In this document: in pieces, positions 34,992 through 44,378 of the stretch
How positions within the stretch are numbered: the stretch's first letter is position 1
Layout: the number at the start of each line of letters is the position of its first letter
Source: Blastococcus sp. CT_GayMR20
GTDB lineage: Bacteria; Actinomycetota; Actinomycetes; Mycobacteriales; Geodermatophilaceae
Length of the DNA: 64,000 nucleotides
Direction of reading: 5' to 3'
NCBI RefSeq assembly: GCF_004570345.1
Contig: NZ_SPQM01000010.1
Location: 1 to 64,000, forward strand
Translations under genes and position numbers: made by a program
The notes under the pieces: model-generated
The model's input: the letters and a program-made list of their open reading frames with translations, nothing else
What the model was told of the DNA's origin: nothing
Database searches by the model: none

Positions 34992-37163
34992 ATGGGCGCC
35001 CCTCTGGCGGAGAAGTGGAATCCGGAGAACGAGCCGGCCATCGTCGGCGCGGGCGCCGTGACCCTGGTCGAGGGCTCGTCCTTCTGCATCTGCACGCCCG
35101 CCGGGGACCTCGGCAGCGCGGGCCCGAACGGCCTCTTCTTCCGTGACACCCGGATCCTGTCCCGCTGGGACCTGCGGATCGACGGCGAACAGCCCGACCC
35201 GCTGACGGCGATGGTCCCCGACCCGTACCGGGGCACCTTCCTCGGCCGGCTGTCCCGCCGGTTCGGCCGCACCGACACCAACCTGCTGGTGCAGCGGGAG
35301 AGGCGGGTCGGCAACGGGCTCCGGGAGGACCTGGTGCTGCGCAACCCGGGTGCCGAGCCGACGACGTGCACGGTCACGATTGCCGTCGAGGCGGACTTCG
35401 CGGACCTGTTCGAGGTCAAGGAGGGGCGGGTCCAGCCCCGCGGCGAGCGGCGGGCGCAGTCACAGGACGACCGCCTCTTCCTGGACCTGCACTGGCTCGG
35501 TACTCATCGGGGGGCGGTCGTGGAGGCGCCCGGTGGCGCAGTCGCGGCGGCCGCTGTGCTGGGTTCGGGGGCGGGGAGCATCCGGTACGACGCTCTCGTC
35601 CCCGCGCACGGGCAGTGGTCGACCTCGCTGCTGGTGCGTCCGGTGGTGGAAGGCGAGGTGGTCGAACCCTCCTTCCCGTTGGACCGGCCGGAAGGGGAGG
35701 CCCTGCCTGCCAGGCGGTTGCAGCGATGGCGGGAGACGACCCCCATCGCCACGACCGGGGACGACAGCCTGCAGCGGACGCTCCAGCGCAGCCAGCAGGA
35801 CGTCGGGGCGCTGCGCATCTTCGACCCCGAGGACCCCACGCTCGCCGCAGTCGCGGCGGGCGCCCCCTGGTTCATGGCGCTGTTCGGCCGGGACTCCCTG
35901 TTGACCGCCTACATGGTGCTGCCCGTCGACCGGAGCCTGGCCCTCGGCACGTTGCGGACGCTCGCGCGACACCAGGGCCGCACCACTGACCCGGTGACCG
36001 AGGAGGAGCCGGGCCGGATCCTGCACGAGGTACGACTAGGGGTGGACTCGGGCCTGTCCCTCGGCGGCGGCAGCATCTACTACGGGACGGTGGACGCCAC
36101 CCCGCTGTTCGTGGTGCTGCTGGGGGAGTTCGCCCGATGGGGGGCCGAGCGGGGCTTGGTGGAGGAGTTGCTGCCACACGCCGACCGCGCTCTGGCGTGG
36201 ATCGATCGCTACGGCGATCGCGACGGGGACGGGTTCGTCGAATACCGCCGTGCGACCGACCGCGGGCTGCAGAACCAGGGCTGGAAGGACTCGTGGGACG
36301 GGATCACGTACGCCGACGGCCGCCCGGCCGAGGCGCCGATCGCCCTCTGCGAGGTGCAGGGATACGCCTACCACGCCTTCCACGCCCGCGCCGAGCTGGC
36401 CCGTTGGCTGGACGACGACGCGGGGGCGCAGCGCTGGTCCGAGCGGGCGTCTGCACTCAAGGCGGCGTTCAACGAGCGGTTCTGGCTGCCGGAGCGGGGG
36501 TGGTACGCCCTGGCTCTGGACCGGGACAAGAACCCGGTCGACGCCTGCGCGTCCAACATGGGTCACTGTCTCTGGAGCGGCATCGTCGACTCCGACAAGG
36601 CGGCCCTGGTGGCGGAGCACCTGGTCTCGCCAGCGATGTTCACCGGCTGGGGCGTGCGCACCCTCAGCAGTGACATGGGCGCCTACGACCCGGTCAGCTA
36701 CCACAACGGCTCGGTCTGGCCGCATGACAACGCATTCGTCGTCGCAGGGCTCATGCGCTACGGCTTCGTGGAACCGGCGCAGCGCATCGCGGAGGCACTC
36801 CTGGAGGCGGCGGAGCACTTCGGGGGCCGGCTGCCCGAACTCTTCTGCGGATTCGACCGTGCGGAGTTCCCGGAGCCGGTGCCCTATCCGACCTCGTGCT
36901 CACCGCAGGCGTGGGCCTCGGCGACCCCGGTCCAGCTCGTCCGGACGCTGCTCCGGTTCCACCCGGACCTTCCCCGGGAGCGACTGTGGGTCGACCCCGT
37001 ACTGCCCCCGGCCTTCGCTCCGCTCCGGGTCGAGGGGGTTGCCCTGGGGGGCGGCCGGGTGAGCGTGGAGGTGACCGACGAGCAGACGCTGGTCGAGGGG
37101 CTGCCATCAGGCATCGAGCTGCGCCGCGAGCCCTGCCCGCTGGAGTACCCCTTCCCTGCGTGA
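34992..37163 (+). CDS. Glycogen-debranching-type amylo-alpha-1,6-glucosidase
   Basis: A 723-residue enzyme. Residues about 20-215 are the N-terminal debranching beta domain (FFRDTRILSRWDLRIDGEQP). The (alpha/alpha)6 barrel spans about 260-660 with FMALFGRDSLLTAYM, then DGFVEYRRATDRGLQNQGWKD and NGSVWPHDNAFVVAGLMRYG, which hold the family's catalytic acids. It should trim alpha-1,6 or related glucosidic branches in the cytoplasm. I chose ATG 34,992 because CGAGGA is well spaced there; ATG 34,983 is the alternative. Its last 57 bases overlap the convergent glycosyltransferase gene. An operator palindrome in front places it in the stress regulon. Confidence 0.88.
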   Translation: MGAPLAEKWNPENEPAIVGAGAVTLVEGSSFCICTPAGDLGSAGPNGLFFRDTRILSRWDLRIDGEQPDPLTAMVPDPYRGTFLGRLSRRFGRTDTNLLVQRERRVGNGLREDLVLRNPGAEPTTCTVTIAVEADFADLFEVKEGRVQPRGERRAQSQDDRLFLDLHWLGTHRGAVVEAPGGAVAAAAVLGSGAGSIRYDALVPAHGQWSTSLLVRPVVEGEVVEPSFPLDRPEGEALPARRLQRWRETTPIATTGDDSLQRTLQRSQQDVGALRIFDPEDPTLAAVAAGAPWFMALFGRDSLLTAYMVLPVDRSLALGTLRTLARHQGRTTDPVTEEEPGRILHEVRLGVDSGLSLGGGSIYYGTVDATPLFVVLLGEFARWGAERGLVEELLPHADRALAWIDRYGDRDGDGFVEYRRATDRGLQNQGWKDSWDGITYADGRPAEAPIALCEVQGYAYHAFHARAELARWLDDDAGAQRWSERASALKAAFNERFWLPERGWYALALDRDKNPVDACASNMGHCLWSGIVDSDKAALVAEHLVSPAMFTGWGVRTLSSDMGAYDPVSYHNGSVWPHDNAFVVAGLMRYGFVEPAQRIAEALLEAAEHFGGRLPELFCGFDRAEFPEPVPYPTSCSPQAWASATPVQLVRTLLRFHPDLPRERLWVDPVLPPAFAPLRVEGVALGGGRVSVEVTDEQTLVEGLPSGIELRREPCPLEYPFPA

Positions 37164-38222
37164 GGCCGGGAGATCGACCACCCGCGGGCGTGGCCGTCCG
37201 CGAAGGGAGCCGATGAGATCGGTGTAGAGCTGCACGTGCTGGCGGACCATGCGTTCGGTGGCGAATCGCGATGCGGCCACTGCCCGGCAGGCGGCCCGAT
37301 CGAGGTCCGCGGCGGCCAGGAGTGCGTCAGCGAGGCCGGCCCGTCCCTTCCGCAGGTAACCGGTCACCCCGTCGTCCACGATCTCCGGGGCCGAACCCGC
37401 CGGGGTGGCCACCACCGGCGTTCCCGCCGCCAGCGCCTCGATCATCACCAGGCCGAAGGGCTCCGGCCACTGGATCGGATTGAGCAGGGCGAAGGAACTC
37501 CCGACCAGCTCGAGCTTGTCCTTCTCGCCGAGTTCGCCGACGTACTCGACGTCCGAGCACAGGAGCGGCTTGACCTCGGCGTCGAAGTACTCCCGCTCGG
37601 CGGGCTCCCGGAGCTTCGCAGCCATCCTCAGGGGCACGCCGGCGGCGCGGGCGATCAACGCCGCTTCCCGCGGGCCCTTGTCCGGGTTCATCCGCCCGAG
37701 GAAGGCGGCGAACCCGCCCTGTCCCGTGCCCTCCGGCACGGCTCCGACGTCTATGCCGTGGGGGATCACGGCGGCCACGTTGACGCCGTCGGCGGTCGAG
37801 GCCTGGTGGTGGGAGATCGCGATCACCGGCACGTCAGGCACGGAACGGTAGATCGTCGTGAGCACACGGTCGAAGGGACCGTGGTTGGTGGTCACGAGAG
37901 GGACGCCCACGGGGCGGTGGCGGTACACGGGTCCGCACATCGTGTGGTCGTGCAGGACGTCCACCTCCCGCATGGCCGCGTAGCTGGTGACGACGTGACG
38001 CAGCTCCGTCACCACATCGCCGCTCACCGGTGCCCCGTCGCCGGCTTCATCCGTCCCGGCCACTCGCTCGACCGGACACGTGCTGTTGGCCGCCGCCGCC
38101 AGCAGCACCTCGTGACCGGCACGGACGAGGCCGCGGGCCAGCCGGTCGATCACCGACTCGGTGCCCCCATAGGCCGGGGGCGGTACGGGAATCCACGGAG
38201 GGGCGATGAGGCCGATGCGCAT
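37107..38222 (-). CDS. GT4-family glycosyltransferase
   Basis: A 371-residue GT-B transferase. The acceptor-side N terminus is MRIGLIAPPWIPVPPPAYGG and continues TESVIDRLARGLVRAGHEV. The donor side has FLGRMNPDKGPREA near 200 and the E-x7-E region PEPFGLVMIEALAAGTPVV near 295, typical of UDP- or GDP-sugar transferases. The start at 38,222 is the conserved one; the frame extends further but diverges from the mirror copy there, which confirms this choice. It lies convergent with the debranching enzyme, overlapping by 57 bp, and faces its own mirror copy across the spacer. Confidence 0.9.
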   Translation of the reverse strand: MRIGLIAPPWIPVPPPAYGGTESVIDRLARGLVRAGHEVLLAAAANSTCPVERVAGTDEAGDGAPVSGDVVTELRHVVTSYAAMREVDVLHDHTMCGPVYRHRPVGVPLVTTNHGPFDRVLTTIYRSVPDVPVIAISHHQASTADGVNVAAVIPHGIDVGAVPEGTGQGGFAAFLGRMNPDKGPREAALIARAAGVPLRMAAKLREPAEREYFDAEVKPLLCSDVEYVGELGEKDKLELVGSSFALLNPIQWPEPFGLVMIEALAAGTPVVATPAGSAPEIVDDGVTGYLRKGRAGLADALLAAADLDRAACRAVAASRFATERMVRQHVQLYTDLIGSLRGRPRPRVVDLPASRREGVLQRAGLAAQLDA

Positions 38223-38242
38223 GGGACGTCCAGGGAGAGGGC

Positions 38243-38384
38243 TGCGCATCCCGCCGGGGCTGACAGGAGGGCCCTGAGCCGATCCGACGCCGGCTGCGAA
38301 TCGGTCGCTCTGCCGATGGTTGGCGGCCGATCCGTCGGCTGTCATTGCAGACGGTCCCGTTCTTTCCCGCGACGCCCCTGCGCC
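38243..38384. other. Unpaired spacer of the giant inverted repeat
   Basis: These 142 bases are the only single-copy sequence between the arms. They hold one operator palindrome and no gene. The two glycosyltransferase genes fire outward from here. One mismatch (38,243/38,384) followed by five pairing bases (TGCGC) at the border suggests microhomology at the fold. Confidence 0.8.
38300..38317 (-). promoter_or_regulatory. Operator palindrome between the two glycosyltransferases
   Basis: ATCGGTCG-CT-CTGCCGAT matches the consensus in 14 of 16 positions. Read toward the left glycosyltransferase it is ATCGGCAGAGCGACCGATT, nearly the same as the debranching-gene site. It lies 77 bp from the left start and 87 bp from the right start, so it could serve both. 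Confidence 0.65.
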
Positions 38385-38404
38385 GCCCTCTCCCTGGACG
38401 TCCC

Positions 38405-39520
38405 ATGCGCATCGGCCTCATCGCCCCTCCGTGGATTCCCGTACCGCCCCCGGCCTATGGGGGCACCGAGTCGGTGATCGACCGGCTGGCCCGCGGCCTC
38501 GTCCGTGCCGGTCACGAGGTGCTGCTGGCGGCGGCGGCCAACAGCACGTGTCCGGTCGAGCGAGTGGCCGGGACGGATGAAGCCGGCGACGGGGCACCGG
38601 TGAGCGGCGATGTGGTGACGGAGCTGCGTCACGTCGTCACCAGCTACGCGGCCATGCGGGAGGTGGACGTCCTGCACGACCACACGATGTGCGGACCCGT
38701 GTACCGCCACCGCCCCGTGGGCGTCCCTCTCGTGACCACCAACCACGGTCCCTTCGACCGTGTGCTCACGACGATCTACCGTTCCGTGCCTGACGTGCCG
38801 GTGATCGCGATCTCCCACCACCAGGCCTCGACCGCCGACGGCGTCAACGTGGCCGCCGTGATCCCCCACGGCATAGACGTCGGAGCCGTGCCGGAGGGCA
38901 CGGGACAGGGCGGGTTCGCCGCCTTCCTCGGGCGGATGAACCCGGACAAGGGCCCGCGGGAAGCGGCGTTGATCGCCCGCGCCGCCGGCGTGCCCCTGAG
39001 GATGGCTGCGAAGCTCCGGGAGCCCGCCGAGCGGGAGTACTTCGACGCCGAGGTCAAGCCGCTCCTGTGCTCGGACGTCGAGTACGTCGGCGAACTCGGC
39101 GAGAAGGACAAGCTCGAGCTGGTCGGGAGTTCCTTCGCCCTGCTCAATCCGATCCAGTGGCCGGAGCCCTTCGGCCTGGTGATGATCGAGGCGCTGGCGG
39201 CGGGAACGCCGGTGGTGGCCACCCCGGCGGGTTCGGCCCCGGAGATCGTGGACGACGGGGTGACCGGTTACCTGCGGAAGGGACGGGCCGGCCTCGCTGA
39301 CGCACTCCTGGCCGCCGCGGACCTCGATCGGGCCGCCTGCCGGGCAGTGGCCGCATCGCGATTCGCCACCGAACGCATGGTCCGCCAGCACGTGCAGCTC
39401 TACACCGATCTCATCGGCTCCCTTCGCGGACGGCCACGCCCGCGGGTGGTCGATCTCCCGGCCTCACGCAGGGAAGGGGTACTCCAGCGGGCAGGGCTCG
39501 CGGCGCAGCTCGATGCCTGA
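38405..39520 (+). CDS. GT4-family glycosyltransferase, right copy
   Basis: Identical 371-residue GT-B transferase to the one ending at 38,222, with the same PEPFGLVMIEAL donor motif. Its upstream sequence is different from the left copy's beyond 20 bp, because the arms stop pairing there, so the two copies may not be expressed equally. It overlaps the convergent right-arm debranching gene by 57 bp. Confidence 0.88.
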   Translation: MRIGLIAPPWIPVPPPAYGGTESVIDRLARGLVRAGHEVLLAAAANSTCPVERVAGTDEAGDGAPVSGDVVTELRHVVTSYAAMREVDVLHDHTMCGPVYRHRPVGVPLVTTNHGPFDRVLTTIYRSVPDVPVIAISHHQASTADGVNVAAVIPHGIDVGAVPEGTGQGGFAAFLGRMNPDKGPREAALIARAAGVPLRMAAKLREPAEREYFDAEVKPLLCSDVEYVGELGEKDKLELVGSSFALLNPIQWPEPFGLVMIEALAAGTPVVATPAGSAPEIVDDGVTGYLRKGRAGLADALLAAADLDRAACRAVAASRFATERMVRQHVQLYTDLIGSLRGRPRPRVVDLPASRREGVLQRAGLAAQLDA

Positions 39521-41635
39521 TGGCAGCCCCTCGACCAGCGTCTGCTCGTCGGTCACCTCCACGCTCACCCGGCCGCCCCCCAGGGCAACCCCCTCGACCC
39601 GGAGCGGAGCGAAGGCCGGGGGCAGTACGGGGTCGACCCACAGTCGCTCCCGGGGAAGGTCCGGGTGGAACCGGAGCAGCGTCCGGACGAGCTGGACCGG
39701 GGTCGCCGAGGCCCACGCCTGCGGTGAGCACGAGGTCGGATAGGGCACCGGCTCCGGGAACTCCGCACGGTCGAATCCGCAGAAGAGTTCGGGCAGCCGG
39801 CCCCCGAAGTGCTCCGCCGCCTCCAGGAGTGCCTCCGCGATGCGCTGCGCCGGTTCCACGAAGCCGTAGCGCATGAGCCCTGCGACGACGAATGCGTTGT
39901 CATGCGGCCAGACCGAGCCGTTGTGGTAGCTGACCGGGTCGTAGGCGCCCATGTCACTGCTGAGGGTGCGCACGCCCCAGCCGGTGAACATCGCTGGCGA
40001 GACCAGGTGCTCCGCCACCAGGGCCGCCTTGTCGGAGTCGACGATGCCGCTCCAGAGACAGTGACCCATGTTGGACGCGCAGGCGTCGACCGGGTTCTTG
40101 TCCCGGTCCAGAGCCAGGGCGTACCACCCCCGCTCCGGCAGCCAGAACCGCTCGTTGAACGCCGCCTTGAGTGCAGACGCCCGCTCGGACCAGCGCTGCG
40201 CCCCCGCGTCGTCGTCCAGCCAACGGGCCAGCTCGGCGCGGGCGTGGAAGGCGTGGTAGGCGTATCCCTGCACCTCGCAGAGGGCGATCGGCGCCTCGGC
40301 CGGGCGGCCGTCGGCGTACGTGATCCCGTCCCACGAGTCCTTCCAGCCCTGGTTCTGCAGCCCGCGGTCGGTCGCACGGCGGTATTCGACGAACCCGTCC
40401 CCGTCGCGATCGCCGTAGCGATCGATCCACGCCAGAGCGCGGTCGGCGTGTGGCAGCAACTCCTCCACCAAGCCCCGCTCGGCCCCCCATCGGGCGAACT
40501 CCCCCAGCAGCACCACGAACAGCGGGGTGGCGTCCACCGTCCCGTAGTAGATGCTGCCGCCGCCGAGGGACAGGCCCGAGTCCACCCCTAGTCGTACCTC
40601 GTGCAGGATCCGGCCCGGCTCCTCCTCGGTCACCGGGTCAGTGGTGCGGCCCTGGTGTCGCGCGAGCGTCCGCAACGTGCCGAGGGCCAGGCTCCGGTCG
40701 ACGGGCAGCACCATGTAGGCGGTCAACAGGGAGTCCCGGCCGAACAGCGCCATGAACCAGGGGGCGCCCGCCGCGACTGCGGCGAGCGTGGGGTCCTCGG
40801 GGTCGAAGATGCGCAGCGCCCCGACGTCCTGCTGGCTGCGCTGGAGCGTCCGCTGCAGGCTGTCGTCCCCGGTCGTGGCGATGGGGGTCGTCTCCCGCCA
40901 TCGCTGCAACCGCCTGGCAGGCAGGGCCTCCCCTTCCGGCCGGTCCAACGGGAAGGAGGGTTCGACCACCTCGCCTTCCACCACCGGACGCACCAGCAGC
41001 GAGGTCGACCACTGCCCGTGCGCGGGGACGAGAGCGTCGTACCGGATGCTCCCCGCCCCCGAACCCAGCACAGCGGCCGCCGCGACTGCGCCACCGGGCG
41101 CCTCCACGACCGCCCCCCGATGAGTACCGAGCCAGTGCAGGTCCAGGAAGAGGCGGTCGTCCTGTGACTGCGCCCGCCGCTCGCCGCGGGGCTGGACCCG
41201 CCCCTCCTTGACCTCGAACAGGTCCGCGAAGTCCGCCTCGACGGCAATCGTGACCGTGCACGTCGTCGGCTCGGCACCCGGGTTGCGCAGCACCAGGTCC
41301 TCCCGGAGCCCGTTGCCGACCCGCCTCTCCCGCTGCACCAGCAGGTTGGTGTCGGTGCGGCCGAACCGGCGGGACAGCCGGCCGAGGAAGGTGCCCCGGT
41401 ACGGGTCGGGGACCATCGCCGTCAGCGGGTCGGGCTGTTCGCCGTCGATCCGCAGGTCCCAGCGGGACAGGATCCGGGTGTCACGGAAGAAGAGGCCGTT
41501 CGGGCCCGCGCTGCCGAGGTCCCCGGCGGGCGTGCAGATGCAGAAGGACGAGCCCTCGACCAGGGTCACGGCGCCCGCGCCGACGATGGCCGGCTCGTTC
41601 TCCGGATTCCACTTCTCCGCCAGAGGGGCGCCCAT
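39464..41635 (-). CDS. Glycogen-debranching-type glucosidase, right copy
   Basis: Mirror of the gene at 34,992-37,163 with the same 723-residue product (N-terminal debranching domain, then the alpha/alpha barrel with FGRDSLLTAY and NGSVWPHDNAF). The promoter region with its operator is duplicated too, so this copy should be equally regulated if the repeat is real. Confidence 0.86.
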   Translation of the reverse strand: MGAPLAEKWNPENEPAIVGAGAVTLVEGSSFCICTPAGDLGSAGPNGLFFRDTRILSRWDLRIDGEQPDPLTAMVPDPYRGTFLGRLSRRFGRTDTNLLVQRERRVGNGLREDLVLRNPGAEPTTCTVTIAVEADFADLFEVKEGRVQPRGERRAQSQDDRLFLDLHWLGTHRGAVVEAPGGAVAAAAVLGSGAGSIRYDALVPAHGQWSTSLLVRPVVEGEVVEPSFPLDRPEGEALPARRLQRWRETTPIATTGDDSLQRTLQRSQQDVGALRIFDPEDPTLAAVAAGAPWFMALFGRDSLLTAYMVLPVDRSLALGTLRTLARHQGRTTDPVTEEEPGRILHEVRLGVDSGLSLGGGSIYYGTVDATPLFVVLLGEFARWGAERGLVEELLPHADRALAWIDRYGDRDGDGFVEYRRATDRGLQNQGWKDSWDGITYADGRPAEAPIALCEVQGYAYHAFHARAELARWLDDDAGAQRWSERASALKAAFNERFWLPERGWYALALDRDKNPVDACASNMGHCLWSGIVDSDKAALVAEHLVSPAMFTGWGVRTLSSDMGAYDPVSYHNGSVWPHDNAFVVAGLMRYGFVEPAQRIAEALLEAAEHFGGRLPELFCGFDRAEFPEPVPYPTSCSPQAWASATPVQLVRTLLRFHPDLPRERLWVDPVLPPAFAPLRVEGVALGGGRVSVEVTDEQTLVEGLPSGIELRREPCPLEYPFPA

Positions 41636-41701
41636 GGTCACCATCCTCGGTCGTCCCTGGGCCAGACCGCCCCACGTTCGTTCCGACACCGGATACGGGC
41701 A

Positions 41702-41719
41702 ATCGGTCGTTCTGCCGAT
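41702..41719 (-). promoter_or_regulatory. Operator palindrome, right copy (debranching gene)
   Basis: Mirror of 34,908-34,925, 66 bp before the right debranching start. Confidence 0.62.
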
Positions 41720-41819
41720 GGCGCAGGCCGCAGGCCGGGGATCTGATGCCTCGACAGCGTCTGCCGCGACCACGACGGCCGGGGCCCGGGCCGCCGTCAG
41801 CGGTCCGCTCCGAATCGAC

Positions 41820-41979
41820 CGGCCGCGCGTCCTGCGCCAGGCGATCCTGTCCTGCCGCAGCGGCGAGATCGACCCGACCCGGGTGATCACCGACCGCCTG
41901 CCTCTCGGGAGACCCCGTACCGGCACGACACTTCAAGAACAAGGAGGAGCGCTGGGAGAAGGTGGTCCTCACACCCTGA
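41820..41979 (+). pseudogene. Zinc alcohol dehydrogenase remnant, right copy
   Basis: Mirror of the frameshifted C-terminal fragment at 34,648-34,807, ending in KVVLTP and TGA. The same frameshifts are present in both arms, so the gene decayed before any duplication. Confidence 0.62.
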
Positions 41980-42922
41980 GCGACGTCCCGGTGCCCCCGA
42001 CCGGGTGCTCGGCTGCCTCGATGGCGGTACCGGGGTTCTGCGCCGATCGCACCAGGAAGTCGACGAGCCTGCGGACCGACCGCCCGGCCGGCGCCCGCCA
42101 GACGGCCTCCAGGTCGAGCCGCAGGTCCGGCTCGAGACGCCGGATCTCGACCTCGCCGGTCCGCGCACGGTCGGCGCCATCCAGGATGCCGGCGGCGATC
42201 CCGACGCCGGCTGCGACCGCGCGCAGCACCGCCTCGGGACTGTTGAGCAGGTTCGGTTCGACGACCACCTGCCCCGGCCCTGCACCACCGGGGAAGAAGT
42301 GGTCCACCGTGCGATCCCAGACGCCGGCGAACGGTCCGCGCGGGAACATGACCAGGATCTCGCCGGCGAGCTCAGCGACCGGCACCCTCGCCGAGTCGGC
42401 CGCCCGGTGGCCCATCGGGACGACCACGCCGAAGAGCACCGAGCCGAGGACGACACCGTCGAGGTCGCGGTCGATCGGTTGACGGCTCCAGACGACAGCA
42501 GCGTCGGCGCGGGCCTGACGGACGGCCTCCAGCGCGTCGTCCCCCCGGCTGGAGCTCACGGAGACCTCGACCCCGTCGATGCCCTGGGCCAGCCCCCTCA
42601 ACGGAGCGCCCAGGACCAGGTCGGCCATGTTCGCGACCCGGAGGGTGAGTCGCTCCCGACCCGTGCCGGCGGCCTGTACGTCCGCACGTGCCCGCTCCAC
42701 CTCGGCGATGATCACCCTGGCCCGCTCGACGAGTGCCTGCCCGGCCGCGGTGAGCTCCACGCGCTGCGGCCGGCGCTCGAAGAGCGGCTCCCGCAGTTCT
42801 CGTTCCAGGGCCTTGATCTGCTGGGAGAGGGACGGCGCGGCGATGTGCAGCCGGCGCGCTGCACGGCTGAAGCGCCCTTCCTCGGCCACCGCCAGGAAGT
42901 ACCTGAGCTGGCGAAACTCCAC
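41969..42922 (-). CDS. LysR-family regulator, right copy
   Basis: Same 317-residue LysR protein as 33,705-34,658, started at the GTG giving VEFRQLRYF. It is divergent from the right LuxR gene and overlaps the dehydrogenase remnant at its 3' end. Confidence 0.88.
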   Translation of the reverse strand: MEFRQLRYFLAVAEEGRFSRAARRLHIAAPSLSQQIKALERELREPLFERRPQRVELTAAGQALVERARVIIAEVERARADVQAAGTGRERLTLRVANMADLVLGAPLRGLAQGIDGVEVSVSSSRGDDALEAVRQARADAAVVWSRQPIDRDLDGVVLGSVLFGVVVPMGHRAADSARVPVAELAGEILVMFPRGPFAGVWDRTVDHFFPGGAGPGQVVVEPNLLNSPEAVLRAVAAGVGIAAGILDGADRARTGEVEIRRLEPDLRLDLEAVWRAPAGRSVRRLVDFLVRSAQNPGTAIEAAEHPVGGTGTSLRV

Positions 42923-43123
42923 GCAGCACGTTACTGCTCCACCGCCCACCCGCACCCGCACCCGTGGCGTCGTTAGCCAGATCCTCAGACCACGGCCACT
43001 TTTTCTGCACAGTGACGGGGACTACACCGTCCGTTTCGCGGTAATGATGCACGAGCAGGAGTGCGGCGTCGGCGCCGTTGAGAGAAACAGCGTGCCTTGC
43101 TGGCGCCGCCACTCGGGAGACCG

Positions 43124-44128
43124 ATGGAGATGACGGCAAGCCCTGGACTGGCCGAGGTCGCCGATTCGACCCGTCCCCTCTCCGAACGCGCGGAGGGGAT
43201 GCTGGACAGGCTTCGCCGCGTCGTCCCCTTCGATGCCGCGTGGCTGGCCCTCGCCGATCCGATGCGCGGCAGCTACACCTCCCTGGGCAGCACCGACCTC
43301 GACGAAGGCACCGTGCAGTACCTGGGTGGCCCCGAGACGGCGCGCGACATCGAGGTGACCCAGACCGACCGCGCCCGCCCTCCGCTGAGCCCCTCCGACC
43401 TGCCCTACCCGGCCGAAGACCTGCCGACGTGGGCCGAGTGCCTTCTCCCGGCCGGGATCCACGAGGCTCTTGGGGTCGCCCTGTTCGACGCCGGGCGGCG
43501 CCATGTCGGCTTCCTCGCGCTGTTCTACACCGGCAGCCAGCCACCGCCCCTGGTCATGCGGCGCCGGCTGCACCAGCTCACCCCTGTTCTGGCACGCGGG
43601 ATCGACCCGCTGCGATCACTGGCGGCAGCGGCCCGGCTGGTGCGGGGGGCGACCGCCGGGGCGGTACTGCGCTGCGACAGGACCACGCGACCACTGCCCG
43701 GCCTCGACGGCGACGCACTCCTCGTCGATGGATCGGCCCTCGTGGATCTCGCCTGCTCCCGCCTCGACGACGGCCAGATCTTCACGTCGTTCCTGTGGCC
43801 GCGCGGAGGACGCCACGCCCCGGACGGGCACGTCCGCGTGACCGTCCTGGCCAGCGGTGAGGAGCCGTCGGCAAACCTCCTCGGGACGGTCGTCCTCTCC
43901 CGCGTGACCGACCTCAAGGGGCTGACCCCGCGCGAGCTGGAGGTGCTCGGGTTCCTGATCGAGGGGTGTTCCAACCAGCAGATCGCCCACTCGCTGGTCG
44001 TGGCACCGCGAACCGTCGCAGCACACCTGGAGCACATCCTCGTCAAGCTCGGTGCACCCACGAGGACGCTCGCCGCGGTGCGGGCCGAGCGCCAAGGTCT
44101 CTACGTGCCCCTGTCTCCACCGCCCTGA
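43124..44128 (+). CDS. LuxR-type regulator, right copy
   Basis: Same 334-residue GAF-like/LuxR helix-turn-helix regulator as 32,499-33,503. CGGGAG precedes the ATG at 43,124. The operator palindrome begins 11 bp after its stop codon. Confidence 0.86.
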   Translation: MEMTASPGLAEVADSTRPLSERAEGMLDRLRRVVPFDAAWLALADPMRGSYTSLGSTDLDEGTVQYLGGPETARDIEVTQTDRARPPLSPSDLPYPAEDLPTWAECLLPAGIHEALGVALFDAGRRHVGFLALFYTGSQPPPLVMRRRLHQLTPVLARGIDPLRSLAAAARLVRGATAGAVLRCDRTTRPLPGLDGDALLVDGSALVDLACSRLDDGQIFTSFLWPRGGRHAPDGHVRVTVLASGEEPSANLLGTVVLSRVTDLKGLTPRELEVLGFLIEGCSNQQIAHSLVVAPRTVAAHLEHILVKLGAPTRTLAAVRAERQGLYVPLSPPP

Positions 44129-44138
44129 GAGGCGTGAA

Positions 44139-44156
44139 ATGGGGAGTTCTGCCGAT
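44139..44156. promoter_or_regulatory. Operator palindrome, right copy (DUF2254 unit)
   Basis: Mirror of 32,471-32,488; read forward it is ATGGGGAG-TT-CTGCCGAT. Confidence 0.58.
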
Positions 44157-44261
44157 GGAGCTGCCGCGTCGGCTTCGGTTTCATGAGGGGACCTGGCGTT
44201 CCGACGGATCGCCGGATCGGGTGCGTCCGCAGGAGCACGTCCGTCCACCCCGGGGGAGACC

Positions 44262-44378
44262 ATGATCGGGGACGAGTCGTTCATCGGGACGGCGGAGTGG
44301 CAGGCCTCCAGCCCGCCCCGCGCCGAGCCCCCACTGCTCTCCCGTCTCGGGGACGCGATCAGCACCTCCAGTTCGTGA
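44262..44378 (+). CDS. 38-residue ORF coupled to DUF2254, right copy
   Basis: Mirror of 32,249-32,365. GGGGGAG sits just before the ATG, and the TGA overlaps the DUF2254 GTG. Confidence 0.48.
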   Translation: MIGDESFIGTAEWQASSPPRAEPPLLSRLGDAISTSSS

